From assembly GCA_030603805.1 (NCBI GenBank), contig JAUVXD010000008.1, positions 20,175 through 84,174 on the forward strand: a DNA stretch of 64,000 bases, written 5' to 3'. Below, one piece after another: positions 29,018 through 37,580 of this stretch (positions are counted from its first letter, which is position 1; the number at the start of each line of letters is the position of its first letter). Source of the stretch: Acholeplasmataceae bacterium. Lineage in GTDB: Bacteria > Bacillota_I > Bacilli_A > Acholeplasmatales > Acholeplasmataceae. A program made the translations under genes and the position numbers. Under the pieces are notes generated by a model, which was not told the DNA's origin, did no database searches, and saw nothing but the letters and a program-made list of their open reading frames with translations.

Positions 29018-29102
29018 TAGATTTGAAGTTATTTGGAAAAGAATAGCGCTTACAGGAAAAACTTATCCTTAAAATTATGATAAAATAGACAAGAGGTGGA
29101 AA

Positions 29103-30674
29103 ATGACATTTGACGGTTTTTTTATCTATCATTTAATCCAAGAACTCAATGTTGAGGTCGCTAAATCAAGACTTGAAAAAATCTATCAAGTAGATGATCA
29201 AGCCTTTCTTTTTGTTGTTTACCTAAGAGGTGAAAGAAAATATCTACTCTTAAATTTAAGTCCTAGCAAATTTGGACTTCACTTAACAAAAAAACATACA
29301 CAAGGCCAAGCAACTTCACAATTTTTACAAACCTTGAAGAAACATCTTGAAGGCGCTATTTTAGATCAAGTCAAACAATATCAAACAGACCGTGTGATTG
29401 AACTACACTTTACAGTTTATGATTTTATCGATGGTCCAATTCCAAAAGTGCTCATTTTTGAAGCAATGGGAAAACATTCGAATTTATTGCTCATCAAAGA
29501 TATGATCATCATTGATACCTTTAAAAAAATGTTTTTTGAAGAAGGTAGACAATTACTTCCACAAGCACATTTTGAATATTTTCCTAGCGATAAGAAACCT
29601 TTTACTGAAATGAAACTTTTTGATTTAGAATCCCCAAAGCATTTAGTTAATCATTACATGGGGATTTCTACGTTACTTGCAAACTATCTTTGTGAGCACC
29701 CCGTAGAAATATCTCAGATTTTAGTGAATCCTACACGTGATCTCACTTTAAAGAAAGATTATGTATTTGATTTATTTGATCCAACTCATGAGAAAAAAAC
29801 TTATCCAACCTTATCATTGATGATGGATGATGACCATACAACGAGTAAAAATACATTTTTTTCACATCAGCAGTTTATAGAAAAGCAAATCAAAAAATAT
29901 GAGAAGAAAGCTACACAGCTTGAACTTTTGTTAGATGAAGCCCATGAGGGGTTATCTGCAAAACAACATGCAGATTTGATTTATCAACTTGGTATCGATT
30001 TAAAAGAAAAAAGATCAGATATCGAAATTAACGGATTTAAGATCATGCTCGATTCTACAAAATCACTGAGTGAAAATGCACAACACTTATATAAAACATA
30101 TCAAAAATCAAAGCGTGGGATTGAGCATATCCAAATTCAACAAAAAGATAATCAAGATTTGCTTACCTACTTTATTGAAATGAAAACCTATATTTCCCTA
30201 GCAACAGCTGATCAACTCAAAGAAATAGAAACAGAACTATCACATTATGGTTTTAAGGGGATGAAGCAGCAAAAATATTCATCAAAACATAAGTCTGCCA
30301 AACCAAACATATTAAAACTTGACGAACAAGATTACTTTTATTATATTGGGAAAAACAATATTCAAAACGAATACTTAACGCATGAACTTGCCCAAAAAGA
30401 ACATTATTGGTTCCATGTGAAGGATGCTGCTGGTGCCCATGTTATTGTGACTGCTAAGCACCTAAATGAACACATATTAAGAAAAGCTTGTATGCTTGCA
30501 GCTTATTATTCGAGTATGAGATATTCGTCATCAATTCCTGTAGATTACACTCAAATAAAGTATATTAAAAAGATTTCTGGACTACCGGGTTTCAAAGTGA
30601 CCTATAAACAACATCAAACGATGTATATCGATATTGATGAACAAAAAATCGAATCCTTTTTAAAAAAAGTTTAA
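29103..30674 (+). CDS. rqcH: Rqc2/RqcH family ribosome quality control protein (NFACT)
   Basis: A 523-residue protein that binds stalled 50S subunits and adds alanine tails to nascent chains. The NFACT-N domain has the DR pair (aspartate 96, arginine 97) needed for tailing in Bacillus RqcH. A long coiled coil covers about residues 255-390, and NFACT-R follows (EHYWFHVKDAAGAHVIV). Older names are FbpA or YloA fibronectin-binding protein. The RBS GAGGTGG precedes the ATG. It is monocistronic with a terminator behind it. Confidence 0.93.
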   Translation: MTFDGFFIYHLIQELNVEVAKSRLEKIYQVDDQAFLFVVYLRGERKYLLLNLSPSKFGLHLTKKHTQGQATSQFLQTLKKHLEGAILDQVKQYQTDRVIELHFTVYDFIDGPIPKVLIFEAMGKHSNLLLIKDMIIIDTFKKMFFEEGRQLLPQAHFEYFPSDKKPFTEMKLFDLESPKHLVNHYMGISTLLANYLCEHPVEISQILVNPTRDLTLKKDYVFDLFDPTHEKKTYPTLSLMMDDDHTTSKNTFFSHQQFIEKQIKKYEKKATQLELLLDEAHEGLSAKQHADLIYQLGIDLKEKRSDIEINGFKIMLDSTKSLSENAQHLYKTYQKSKRGIEHIQIQQKDNQDLLTYFIEMKTYISLATADQLKEIETELSHYGFKGMKQQKYSSKHKSAKPNILKLDEQDYFYYIGKNNIQNEYLTHELAQKEHYWFHVKDAAGAHVIVTAKHLNEHILRKACMLAAYYSSMRYSSSIPVDYTQIKYIKKISGLPGFKVTYKQHQTMYIDIDEQKIESFLKKV

Positions 30675-30697
30675 GTCTATCAATTTAGACTTTTTTT
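30673..30697 (+). terminator. Intrinsic terminator after rqcH
   Basis: A 7-bp stem AAGTCTA/TAGACTT with a 6-base loop and T7, overlapping the rqcH stop. Confidence 0.85.
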
Positions 30698-30717
30698 AAA
30701 CTAATTAGGCGTAACAT

Positions 30718-30746
30718 TTGAAATATAATCCAATTAGAGGTATGAT
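30718..30746 (+). promoter_or_regulatory. Promoter of sodA
   Basis: TTGAAA (30718-30723), 17-base spacer, TATGAT (30741-30746), 28 bases before the sodA ATG. No oxidative stress operator could be recognised. Confidence 0.7.
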
Positions 30747-30773
30747 AAAGGTATAAAATCTAGGAGGTATATC

Positions 30774-31376
30774 ATGTCTTACGAATTACCAAAACTCGGG
30801 TATGCATACGATGCATTAGAACCCTTTATTGATGCAAGAACCATGGAAATCCATTACTCTAAGCATCACAACGCTTATGTTACAAACTTAAATGCTGCTT
30901 TAGAAAAGCATCCTGAATTTAAACTTTCACTTGAAGAAATGCTTAAGGATCTTACAAAGGTTCCAGCAGATATTCGCACAGCTGTTCAAAACAATGGTGG
31001 TGGACACTTTAATCACACATTCTTCTGGTCACTTCTAAAAGTTAACAGCGGACAAACGCCACAAGGTGCATTATTAAATGCGATTAACAAGGCTTTTGGG
31101 TCATTTGAAGCCTTTAAGGAAGCTTTCGGAAATGCAGCTAAAACAAGATTTGGTAGTGGTTGGGCTTGGCTCATTGTTTTACCAGATAAGAGCCTAAAGG
31201 TCTTGTCCACAGCAAATCAAGATACGCCACTTGCTGAAGGTACACCTATCTTAGGTTTAGATGTTTGGGAACATGCGTATTATCTCAATTATCAAAACCG
31301 CCGTCCTGATTATGTTTCTGCATTTTGGAGCATTGTCAATTGGACAGAAGTTGAAAAGCTTTATCAAAAAGCTTAA
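30774..31376 (+). CDS. sodA: Superoxide dismutase (Fe/Mn type)
   Basis: A 200-residue enzyme dismuting superoxide. Metal ligands are visible: first histidine in [13 protein letters not shown], second in [10 protein letters not shown], aspartate and third histidine in [16 protein letters not shown]. The GGGH form fits the Mn/cambialistic group, but the metal cannot be fixed from sequence alone. Strong AGGAGG ribosome site. Single-gene transcript with its own promoter and terminator. Confidence 0.95.
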   Translation: MSYELPKLGYAYDALEPFIDARTMEIHYSKHHNAYVTNLNAALEKHPEFKLSLEEMLKDLTKVPADIRTAVQNNGGGHFNHTFFWSLLKVNSGQTPQGALLNAINKAFGSFEAFKEAFGNAAKTRFGSGWAWLIVLPDKSLKVLSTANQDTPLAEGTPILGLDVWEHAYYLNYQNRRPDYVSAFWSIVNWTEVEKLYQKA

Positions 31377-31393
31377 ATCAAAAGCAAACATAA

Positions 31394-31417
31394 AAGCAGA
31401 TATTCTCTGCTTTTTTT
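31394..31417 (+). terminator. Intrinsic terminator after sodA
   Basis: A 7-bp stem AAGCAGA/TCTGCTT with a 5-base loop, then T6. Confidence 0.85.
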
Positions 31418-31423
31418 GTTGGA

Positions 31424-31448
31424 TTAAAAAAAGGAAGCTCGCGCTTCC
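31424..31448 (-). terminator. Intrinsic terminator after hpf
   Basis: A 6-bp stem GGAAGC/GCTTCC with a 4-base loop on the minus strand, then T7, ending against the hpf stop. Confidence 0.85.
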
Positions 31449-32000
31449 TTATAAAGGTTGTGTCTCAATGATGGCATAATCGCCATCGTCTCTACGATAA
31501 ACCACATTGGTTCTAAATGTTTCTTTATCTAAATAAACATAGAAGTCATGTCCAGAGAGTTCCATCGCTGAGATGGCTTCTTCTGAGGTCATAGGCTTTA
31601 ATTCAACCTTCTTACTCTTGACGAGTTGACTTGCTAGGATATCTTTTTCTAATGATTCTGCATCAAATTCTTGGCTGTAAGCTTGCTTAATGCCTTCTTT
31701 TTCGAGATTATTCTTGAGCTTATCTTTATGCTTTCTAATTTGTGCAACGAGTTTATCGTTTGCTTTATCAATAGCAGCATACATGTCAGGATCTGAAACT
31801 TCTGCACGAAGCACTGTGCCTTTGGCTGGTATGGTGACTTCAATCTTGTGGTGGTCCTTGTACACTTTGCAGACAACACGTACCTCTGTGATGACATCCG
31901 GGCCAAAGAATGAAACAACTTTGTTGAATCTCTTTTCCGCATAAGACTTAATCGCGTCTGTCGGTGTAAAGCCATTCTTACCTAATACTTCGAATTTCAT
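31449..32000 (-). CDS. hpf: Ribosome hibernation promoting factor, long form
   Basis: A 183-residue long-form HPF. The N-terminal domain (about residues 1-100) binds the 30S decoding site; the C-terminal domain (about 125-183, with KPMTSEEAISAMELSGHDF) joins two ribosomes into 100S dimers. Start two bases after a small zinc-ribbon gene and downstream of an EF-G-like gene, so the three form an operon. In Bacillus hpf neighbours secA-prfB; here they are 27 kb apart. Confidence 0.95.
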   Translation of the reverse strand: MKFEVLGKNGFTPTDAIKSYAEKRFNKVVSFFGPDVITEVRVVCKVYKDHHKIEVTIPAKGTVLRAEVSDPDMYAAIDKANDKLVAQIRKHKDKLKNNLEKEGIKQAYSQEFDAESLEKDILASQLVKSKKVELKPMTSEEAISAMELSGHDFYVYLDKETFRTNVVYRRDDGDYAIIETQPL

Positions 32001-32002
32001 AG

Positions 32003-32377
32003 TTATTCTCCTTTTTCTTCTATATTTTCATAAAGTGAGACAACGAAGAGATTGCCTAACTTTAGAGAATCCATTAGACTTAAGTGATTATCTTCAAGTA
32101 TATCAAAATATAAGAATATATGACTTGAATAGTGCTTGAGAAAGATCACGTAATACGTTTGAAGCATTGACATATAAGCACTAGGGTTTTGACTATAATG
32201 TTTGGATGACATCAGATAATGTCTGAGTTCATAGTGCTCAATGGGATAAACAGATACCTTAGGAAATAAAGGGTATTTTTGATAACAAGCCTCACAAAGA
32301 TGATGTATTTCTGGATCAAAAAGATTATAGATATGTCTTTTTGTTTTCACTTTTTGGTAACACAGTTCACAAAGCAT
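32003..32377 (-). CDS. Small zinc-ribbon protein resembling the ComF N-terminal domain
   Basis: A 124-residue protein. Two cysteine pairs, CELC (residues 3-6) and CEAC (28-31), can bind one zinc. The next stretch, YELRHYLMSSKHYSQNP, resembles the linker region of ComF competence proteins, but the phosphoribosyltransferase domain that should follow is missing. The position next to hpf matches comFC in Firmicutes, so it may be a reduced ComF relic or a specialised small protein. The Shine-Dalgarno lies inside a long hairpin. Function unknown. Confidence 0.55.
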   Translation of the reverse strand: MLCELCYQKVKTKRHIYNLFDPEIHHLCEACYQKYPLFPKVSVYPIEHYELRHYLMSSKHYSQNPSAYMSMLQTYYVIFLKHYSSHIFLYFDILEDNHLSLMDSLKLGNLFVVSLYENIEEKGE

Positions 32378-32378
32378 A

Positions 32379-32411
32379 ACAAGCCCTCCTAATTGATATT
32401 AGAGGGCTTGT
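32379..32411 (-). promoter_or_regulatory. Hairpin that sequesters the ribosome site of the zinc-ribbon gene
   Basis: A perfect 10-bp minus-strand stem ACAAGCCCTC/GAGGGCTTGT with a 13-base loop. The AGGAGG of the next gene is formed by the end of the loop and the 3' arm, and the ATG lies one base beyond. No T run follows, so this looks like translational control rather than termination. Confidence 0.6.
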
Positions 32412-32417
32412 TTGAGT

Positions 32418-34475
32418 TTACTTTTTATAAGCTTCTACGATTTTATCAATTAGGTGGTGTGGGACTTCTTCATATCTTAAGAACTCACGTGTAAATGAAC
32501 CACTACCTTGAGTCATTGCCTTGAGATCGATGGCATATTTGACAATTTCAGCTTCTGGAACTTCAGCAATAACGATTTGGAAACCTTCAGTTTGATTCAT
32601 ACCAAGTACACGTCCACGACGTTTATTCATATCGCCCATAACATCACCAACAAATTGGTCCTTAACGGTAACTTCAACCTTAACAATCGGTTCAAGGATG
32701 GTAGGCATTGCAGTTTTGCATGCTTCTTTGAATGCAAGTGCTGCAGCGAGTTTGAAAGAAATTTCATTGGAATCTACTGGGTGATAAGAACCATCATAGA
32801 GCGTTGCTTTAATATTGATGACAGGGAATCCTGCAAGAGGACCTGACTCTAAGGTTTCAAGTAAACCTTTTTCTACAGCTGGGAAATAGTTTCTTGGTAC
32901 AGCACCACCAAAGACGTCTTCAGCAAATTCGAAGAGTTGTTGACTTGGTTCGAATTTAATCCAAACATGACCAAATTGTCCAGCACCACCGGATTGTTTC
33001 TTATGCTTACCTTCGGCTTGAACAGTCTTCTTAATGGTTTCACGATAAACAATCTTTTGTTCATCGATATCGACATCCACTTTAAACATGTTCTTCATTC
33101 TTTCCATAACATAGCCTAAGTGGGTCATGCCCATGCCACCAAGTAAAAGTTGTGCAGTTTCTTTATTTCTGACAACAACAAAGGTTGGATCTTCTTGGTT
33201 GAGTCTATTTAAAGCCATAGATATCTTGTCTTCATCATTTTTATTTTTTGGATGAACAGCAACATATATAATTGGCGTTGGCAGTGCAACGGGCTCATAG
33301 ACGATTTGACTCTTTGGATCTGCTAACGTATCGCCAGTTTGAATACCTTCAATTTTTGCAACAGCAGCGATATCACCTGCATGAAATGACGTGCATTCAA
33401 TTTGTTGCTTGCCACGAGGTGCGAACACATTGGTAATCTTTTTATTTTCACCGCGATTTGAAATAACGACTTCTTGACCGAGCTTTAAAGTCCCTGAGTT
33501 AATCTTAAGTAAATTGACTTGCCCTAAGAATGGGTCAACTGTTGTCTTAAAGACATAGGCTGAGAATGGTTCTTCATCAAGTGTTCTTCTTGTGATTTCT
33601 TGATCTGTTTTTGCATCTCTACCAATTAGTGGTTGTAATTCATTAGGTGCAGGTAGATAGTCTGTCAGCATGTTCAGTAATGTTCTAACACCAATCGTCT
33701 TAGTCGCACTACCTACGATCACAGGGGTCAATTCACCTTCCATAATACCTGCTCTAAGTGCTTCTTTGACTTTAGCTTCAGGAATTTCTTCCCCTGCCAA
33801 ATATAAGTCTAGTAGTTCTTCAGATGTTTCAGCAACTGATTCTAATATCATGTTGTGTAATTCTTCGACTTTAGGCTTCTTTTCATCCCAAATCGGAGCA
33901 TCATGGCTATCGGTACCATCAAAAATACGAGCCTTCATTTCAACAACGTTGACAAAGCCCTCAAAGTTTTCTTCTTTACCGATTGGCCAGCAGAAAGGCA
34001 CAGCCTTTTTACCTAATTTTTCGCGAATATCTTCTAATACTTTTTCAAATTTAACATTTTCTTTATCCATTTTATTGATATATAAAATGGCTGGAATATG
34101 GCGTTTTCTAATTTCAAGCCAGACACGCTCAGTTCCAACTTCAACACCTTTAAGTGCATCAATTAAGATGACAGCACCTTTGACAACTTCGAGTGCTTGA
34201 CTGAGGTCTCCAACAAATTCATCACTTCCTGGAACATCTATGAAATTTAACTTATAGTCCTTCCATTCAACGGGTAGCACAGATAGAGAAAGGCTAGTAA
34301 GCTTCGTCTGCTCTTCTACTAAATAGTCAGAAACTGTGTTTTTACGTTCAACTTCTCCCTTTTTGTCAATCGCTTTGCCTGCAAATAGCAGGGCTTCAGA
34401 AATACTCGTCTTGCCTGATCCTTGATGTCCTAAAATGGCAATGTTGCGAATCTCTTTGGTGGAATACTCCTTCAT
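32418..34475 (-). CDS. Elongation factor G-like GTPase (EF-G2/FusA2 type)
   Basis: A 685-residue translational GTPase with P-loop GHQGSGKTS, DVPG and NKMD, and EF-G domains II to V. The switch I segment is unlike true EF-G: instead of the RGITI motif it reads NTVSDYLVEEQTKLTSLSLS, placing it with the EF-G-like paralogs. Canonical fusA must be elsewhere. Start at ATG 34475 with AGGAGG at six bases; the frame runs 27 codons further back without support. It is first in the operon with the zinc-ribbon gene and hpf, suggesting a role in idle or stalled ribosome handling; this is inference. Confidence 0.88.
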   Translation of the reverse strand: MKEYSTKEIRNIAILGHQGSGKTSISEALLFAGKAIDKKGEVERKNTVSDYLVEEQTKLTSLSLSVLPVEWKDYKLNFIDVPGSDEFVGDLSQALEVVKGAVILIDALKGVEVGTERVWLEIRKRHIPAILYINKMDKENVKFEKVLEDIREKLGKKAVPFCWPIGKEENFEGFVNVVEMKARIFDGTDSHDAPIWDEKKPKVEELHNMILESVAETSEELLDLYLAGEEIPEAKVKEALRAGIMEGELTPVIVGSATKTIGVRTLLNMLTDYLPAPNELQPLIGRDAKTDQEITRRTLDEEPFSAYVFKTTVDPFLGQVNLLKINSGTLKLGQEVVISNRGENKKITNVFAPRGKQQIECTSFHAGDIAAVAKIEGIQTGDTLADPKSQIVYEPVALPTPIIYVAVHPKNKNDEDKISMALNRLNQEDPTFVVVRNKETAQLLLGGMGMTHLGYVMERMKNMFKVDVDIDEQKIVYRETIKKTVQAEGKHKKQSGGAGQFGHVWIKFEPSQQLFEFAEDVFGGAVPRNYFPAVEKGLLETLESGPLAGFPVINIKATLYDGSYHPVDSNEISFKLAAALAFKEACKTAMPTILEPIVKVEVTVKDQFVGDVMGDMNKRRGRVLGMNQTEGFQIVIAEVPEAEIVKYAIDLKAMTQGSGSFTREFLRYEEVPHHLIDKIVEAYKK

Positions 34476-34610
34476 CCTTGACCTCCTGTAATCGTTTTCA
34501 TTTTCTATATCTTTATTATAGCATATTTTTAAGACCTTCAAATTGTTTTGGTGCAATTTCGTAAATTTAACATAAGTCTAAATATGATGTATAATAAGGA
34601 GGGTGAAATC

Positions 34611-34856
34611 ATGAATAAATTAGCGATTAGAATGATTGAATGGTATCAAAAAGAGATCTCTCCAAATAGCAATCATAAATGTAGACATACGCCAACATGT
34701 TCTGCTTATGCCAAAGAATGTTATCATCGCTTTAATTTTATTATAGCATCTTTCTTAACGTCTAAGCGTATTCTATCATGCAATCCCCTCTTTAAACCAA
34801 AGTATGATCCAGTTCCTGAAAAGAAAATCAAGAGAAAAAAAGATGTAGACATATAA
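34611..34856 (+). CDS. yidD: Membrane protein insertion efficiency factor YidD
   Basis: An 81-residue small protein assisting YidC-dependent insertion. The signature CRHTPTCSAYA and the later SCNPLF are present, with an amphipathic N-terminus. Start at ATG 34611 with GGAGGG upstream; the longer frame is not supported. Divergent from the EF-G-like gene. Confidence 0.92.
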   Translation: MNKLAIRMIEWYQKEISPNSNHKCRHTPTCSAYAKECYHRFNFIIASFLTSKRILSCNPLFKPKYDPVPEKKIKRKKDVDI

Positions 34857-34882
34857 AAAAACCGCAAATCAATTGCGGTTTA
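34855..34882 (-). terminator. Terminator after proS (also near yidD end)
   Basis: A stem AACCGCAA/TTGCGGTT with a 6-base loop region. On the minus strand it is followed by T7, making a good terminator for proS; plus-strand Ts are few, so for yidD it is weaker. Confidence 0.8.
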
Positions 34883-34899
34883 ATCTAATCATATCAAAT

Positions 34900-36333
34900 T
34901 TAGTAAGCACGAGCGAACCAGACAGTTTGGGTCGCTTTTTGATTGGTTACTGGACAAATTTCTGTGATTAAAGTTTGATCGAATGGAATGACACGTGCTG
35001 TTGCTGAAGTGTCCTTTTTTATTTGAATTTCAGCTTCTTCTCCAGAAATACTCATCGCGACATAGCCACCCTTTTTGATATAGGCTTTAAACTCATCATA
35101 GTTTTTAGCTTCATAGGTGTTTTCTTTCACATGGTGAAGGGCTCTTTCATAAAGCGTATCATGCATGGATCTAAAGATATTGGGTAGAGAGTTTACAACA
35201 GTTTCAAGGTTAACTAGATGCTTTTCTCTATTGTGTCTCGTAACTAAGGTGACTTCATTTCTTTCTAAATCTCTTGGTCCAATTTCAATGCGAACAGGAA
35301 TGCCTTTCATTTCATATTCTGCAAACTTCCAGCCTGGAGATTTATTCGAATCATCGATGAGTACTCTGATGCCTGAAGCTTTTAATTCTTGATAAAGTTT
35401 TTGGGTTGCCTGTTGAACGACTTCTTTTTGAGATTGAATGGGAATGATGACAACTTGTGTTGGTGCTACATATGGCGGTAGAATCAGACCTTCATCATCA
35501 CCGTGTACCATAATGACCGCACCAATTAATCTTGTTGAGACACCCCAAGAAGTTTGATGAACATATTGTAATGCATTTTTTTCATCGGTAAATTTGATGT
35601 CAAATGCTTTAGCAAACTCAGTTCCAAAATAGTGAGTCGTTCCAGATTGAAGTGCTTGTCCATCGTGCATTAATGCTTCAATTGAATATGTTTCTACTGC
35701 ACCTGCAAATTTTTCTTTTTCAGTTTTTCTACCTGTAACAAAGGGGATAGCCAGTAATTCTTCACCTAAGCGTCTATAAATTTCTAAGATGTCTAATGTC
35801 TCTTTTCTAGCCTCTATTTCGTTTTGATGTGCGGTGTGTCCTTCTTGCCATAAAAATTCCTTGCCTCTTAAGAAAGGACGCGTTGTTTTTTCCCAACGAA
35901 CAACACTGCACCATTGATTATAAAGCTTAGGAAGATCGCGATAGGAATTGATTATTTTTTGATAATGTGTACAAAAAAGTGTTTCTGAAGTTGGACGAAT
36001 GATTAATCGTTCAGCAAGATCTTCAACACCTGTTGTCGTTATCATGGCAGTTTCTGGTGCGAAACCTTCGACATGATCCTTTTCTTTTTGAAACAAAGAT
36101 TCTGGAATTACCAAAGGCATATAGACGTTTTGATGTCCAGTTTCTTTAAATTTTTGATCTAGATAATTCATGATATTTTCCCAAATGGCATAGCCGTAAG
36201 GACGGTATATGATAAATCCTTTAACATCGCTATAGTCCATCAGTTCAGCCTTAAGGCAGAGGTCTGTATACCATTGTGCAAAGTCAGCATCTCTGGATGT
36301 GATTGCATCAACCATTTTTTTATTTTGACTCAT
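34900..36333 (-). CDS. proS: Prolyl-tRNA synthetase, short archaeal/eukaryote-like type
   Basis: A 477-residue class II synthetase charging tRNA-Pro. Motif 2 region VVRWEKTTRPFLRGKEFLWQ is clear and motif 3 lies around GDDEGLILPPYVAP. It lacks the large insertion of the common bacterial ProS, so it is the short type found in archaea, eukaryotes and mollicutes. No T-box leader is seen. Confidence 0.95.
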   Translation of the reverse strand: MSQNKKMVDAITSRDADFAQWYTDLCLKAELMDYSDVKGFIIYRPYGYAIWENIMNYLDQKFKETGHQNVYMPLVIPESLFQKEKDHVEGFAPETAMITTTGVEDLAERLIIRPTSETLFCTHYQKIINSYRDLPKLYNQWCSVVRWEKTTRPFLRGKEFLWQEGHTAHQNEIEARKETLDILEIYRRLGEELLAIPFVTGRKTEKEKFAGAVETYSIEALMHDGQALQSGTTHYFGTEFAKAFDIKFTDEKNALQYVHQTSWGVSTRLIGAVIMVHGDDEGLILPPYVAPTQVVIIPIQSQKEVVQQATQKLYQELKASGIRVLIDDSNKSPGWKFAEYEMKGIPVRIEIGPRDLERNEVTLVTRHNREKHLVNLETVVNSLPNIFRSMHDTLYERALHHVKENTYEAKNYDEFKAYIKKGGYVAMSISGEEAEIQIKKDTSATARVIPFDQTLITEICPVTNQKATQTVWFARAY

Positions 36334-36340
36334 AAATCAT

Positions 36341-36664
36341 TCACCTTTTATTAATATTCTTAAACATGTTGAAAATAAATATTCCAAAAATAACCATCAT
36401 CAATAGGGGTGGAAATGCAAATCCCATATTAAATACTAATCGAAATGGCAAAATCCATGTGATGAAGATGATAATTAAAACTACCCCAAAAAATACCTTT
36501 GCTTTAGATTGTGCTGCATTTTGATTCGATTCTTGAGTTGCTTTGATATCTTCAAACTTTTTGTTTGGATTGTTTTTTTCTTGTTTACCATGATATTTCA
36601 CATCTTGCTTTTCAAAGAGTTGGTCGTACTTGCCAAATGGATCTTTTTCTTGATTATCGTTCAT
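36341..36664 (-). CDS. Small membrane protein with charged N-terminus
   Basis: A 107-residue protein. The first 50 residues are polar and rich in lysine, glutamine and asparagine; two hydrophobic helices follow at about residues 55-77 and 80-102. No family recognised. It lies between cvfB and proS with gaps of 7 bases or less, so it is co-transcribed with them. Confidence 0.6.
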   Translation of the reverse strand: MNDNQEKDPFGKYDQLFEKQDVKYHGKQEKNNPNKKFEDIKATQESNQNAAQSKAKVFFGVVLIIIFITWILPFRLVFNMGFAFPPLLMMVIFGIFIFNMFKNINKR

Positions 36665-37504
36665 TTATTTGACCAGAATCGTTTTGCCGTTAACAAAATC
36701 AATTTTTCTTTCCTTATAGAGGTGTCCAATAGCTCTCTTAAATGCTTTTTTACTCATTTTAAAGACTTTTTCGATTTCATCTGGTGTGGAATCTGCTGTT
36801 AAATACATGCCATTATTTCTAATGACATATGTCAATATCGTATTGGCATCGTCATAAATAGCAACTTCTTTTTGAGCAACTAATGATCCAGAATAACCTT
36901 TTTCAGATTGATATGTCACTTTAACTTCAACAGCCATACCGTAGCGAATTTGACGTTTAATCATCGTATGATGTACAAAAATGAAATGTCCTTCAGGGGT
37001 TAATAGATTAATCCCTTCTCTGCCTATTTTTTGTACATATGCTAAAACGGTATCTTTTAGTTTAAGTTCGTGTTCAGGTTTTAGTTTAAACTCTTCTTTT
37101 GAAGTGATTTTAGCAACAAATTTACCTTTCATTTTAAGTGATACATATAAGATGTCACCGACTTGCGGCCATAGATCAAGATCTAAAGGCAAATCATCTT
37201 TAGACAAAAGAAGTTCTTTGGCAATCCCCATATCTAAAAACACACCTAAATCATGATGAATGGCAGTGACTTTTAAGAATCCCGGTCGTGTTGCTGTGAT
37301 GAGTGGTGTCTTGAGTGTTGCAGCAAGTCTGCCTTTTTGATCAAAGTAAAGAAATGCATCAACAACATCGTTGGGCTTCAGTTCTTTATACGCTGATTCA
37401 TTAAAATGCAAAAAAACTTGATCGTCATCACTTTCAAGCATATAACCAATATCTGTTTTACGATTGACACGAAGTCTATTGACTTCTCCGATTCTTAAAG
37501 ACAT
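36665..37504 (-). CDS. cvfB: S1-domain RNA-binding protein CvfB
   Basis: A 279-residue protein of the CvfB/YitL family: three S1-like beta domains (for example VFLHFNESAYKELKPND, LGVFLDMGIAKELLLSKDD, INLLTPEGHFIFVHH) and a C-terminal winged helix (MSKKAFKRAIGHLYKE). It binds RNA and affects virulence genes in Staphylococcus; the general role is unclear. Start at ATG 37504 with AGGTG upstream, rather than the GTG three codons before. First gene of cvfB, a small membrane protein, proS. Confidence 0.88.
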   Translation of the reverse strand: MSLRIGEVNRLRVNRKTDIGYMLESDDDQVFLHFNESAYKELKPNDVVDAFLYFDQKGRLAATLKTPLITATRPGFLKVTAIHHDLGVFLDMGIAKELLLSKDDLPLDLDLWPQVGDILYVSLKMKGKFVAKITSKEEFKLKPEHELKLKDTVLAYVQKIGREGINLLTPEGHFIFVHHTMIKRQIRYGMAVEVKVTYQSEKGYSGSLVAQKEVAIYDDANTILTYVIRNNGMYLTADSTPDEIEKVFKMSKKAFKRAIGHLYKERKIDFVNGKTILVK

Positions 37505-37555
37505 ATCTATCACCTTTATCTATTTTAACATAAAATAAACAAATAGTAATGAGAT

Positions 37556-37578
37556 AAAAAAAGAAGTGCTTAAGCACT
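37556..37578 (-). terminator. Intrinsic terminator after the Fic gene
   Basis: A compact minus-strand hairpin AGTGC/GCACT around TTAA followed by a T7 run, just past the Fic stop. Confidence 0.75.
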
Positions 37579-37580
37579 CC

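Noticed and set aside
33670..34200. 176-codon plus-strand frame
   Set aside because: Antisense to the conserved EF-G-like GTP-binding domain; serine/leucine-rich shadow without start signals.
36300..36345. T-box leader ahead of proS
   Set aside because: proS starts 7 bases after the upstream gene; there is no room or T-box motif.
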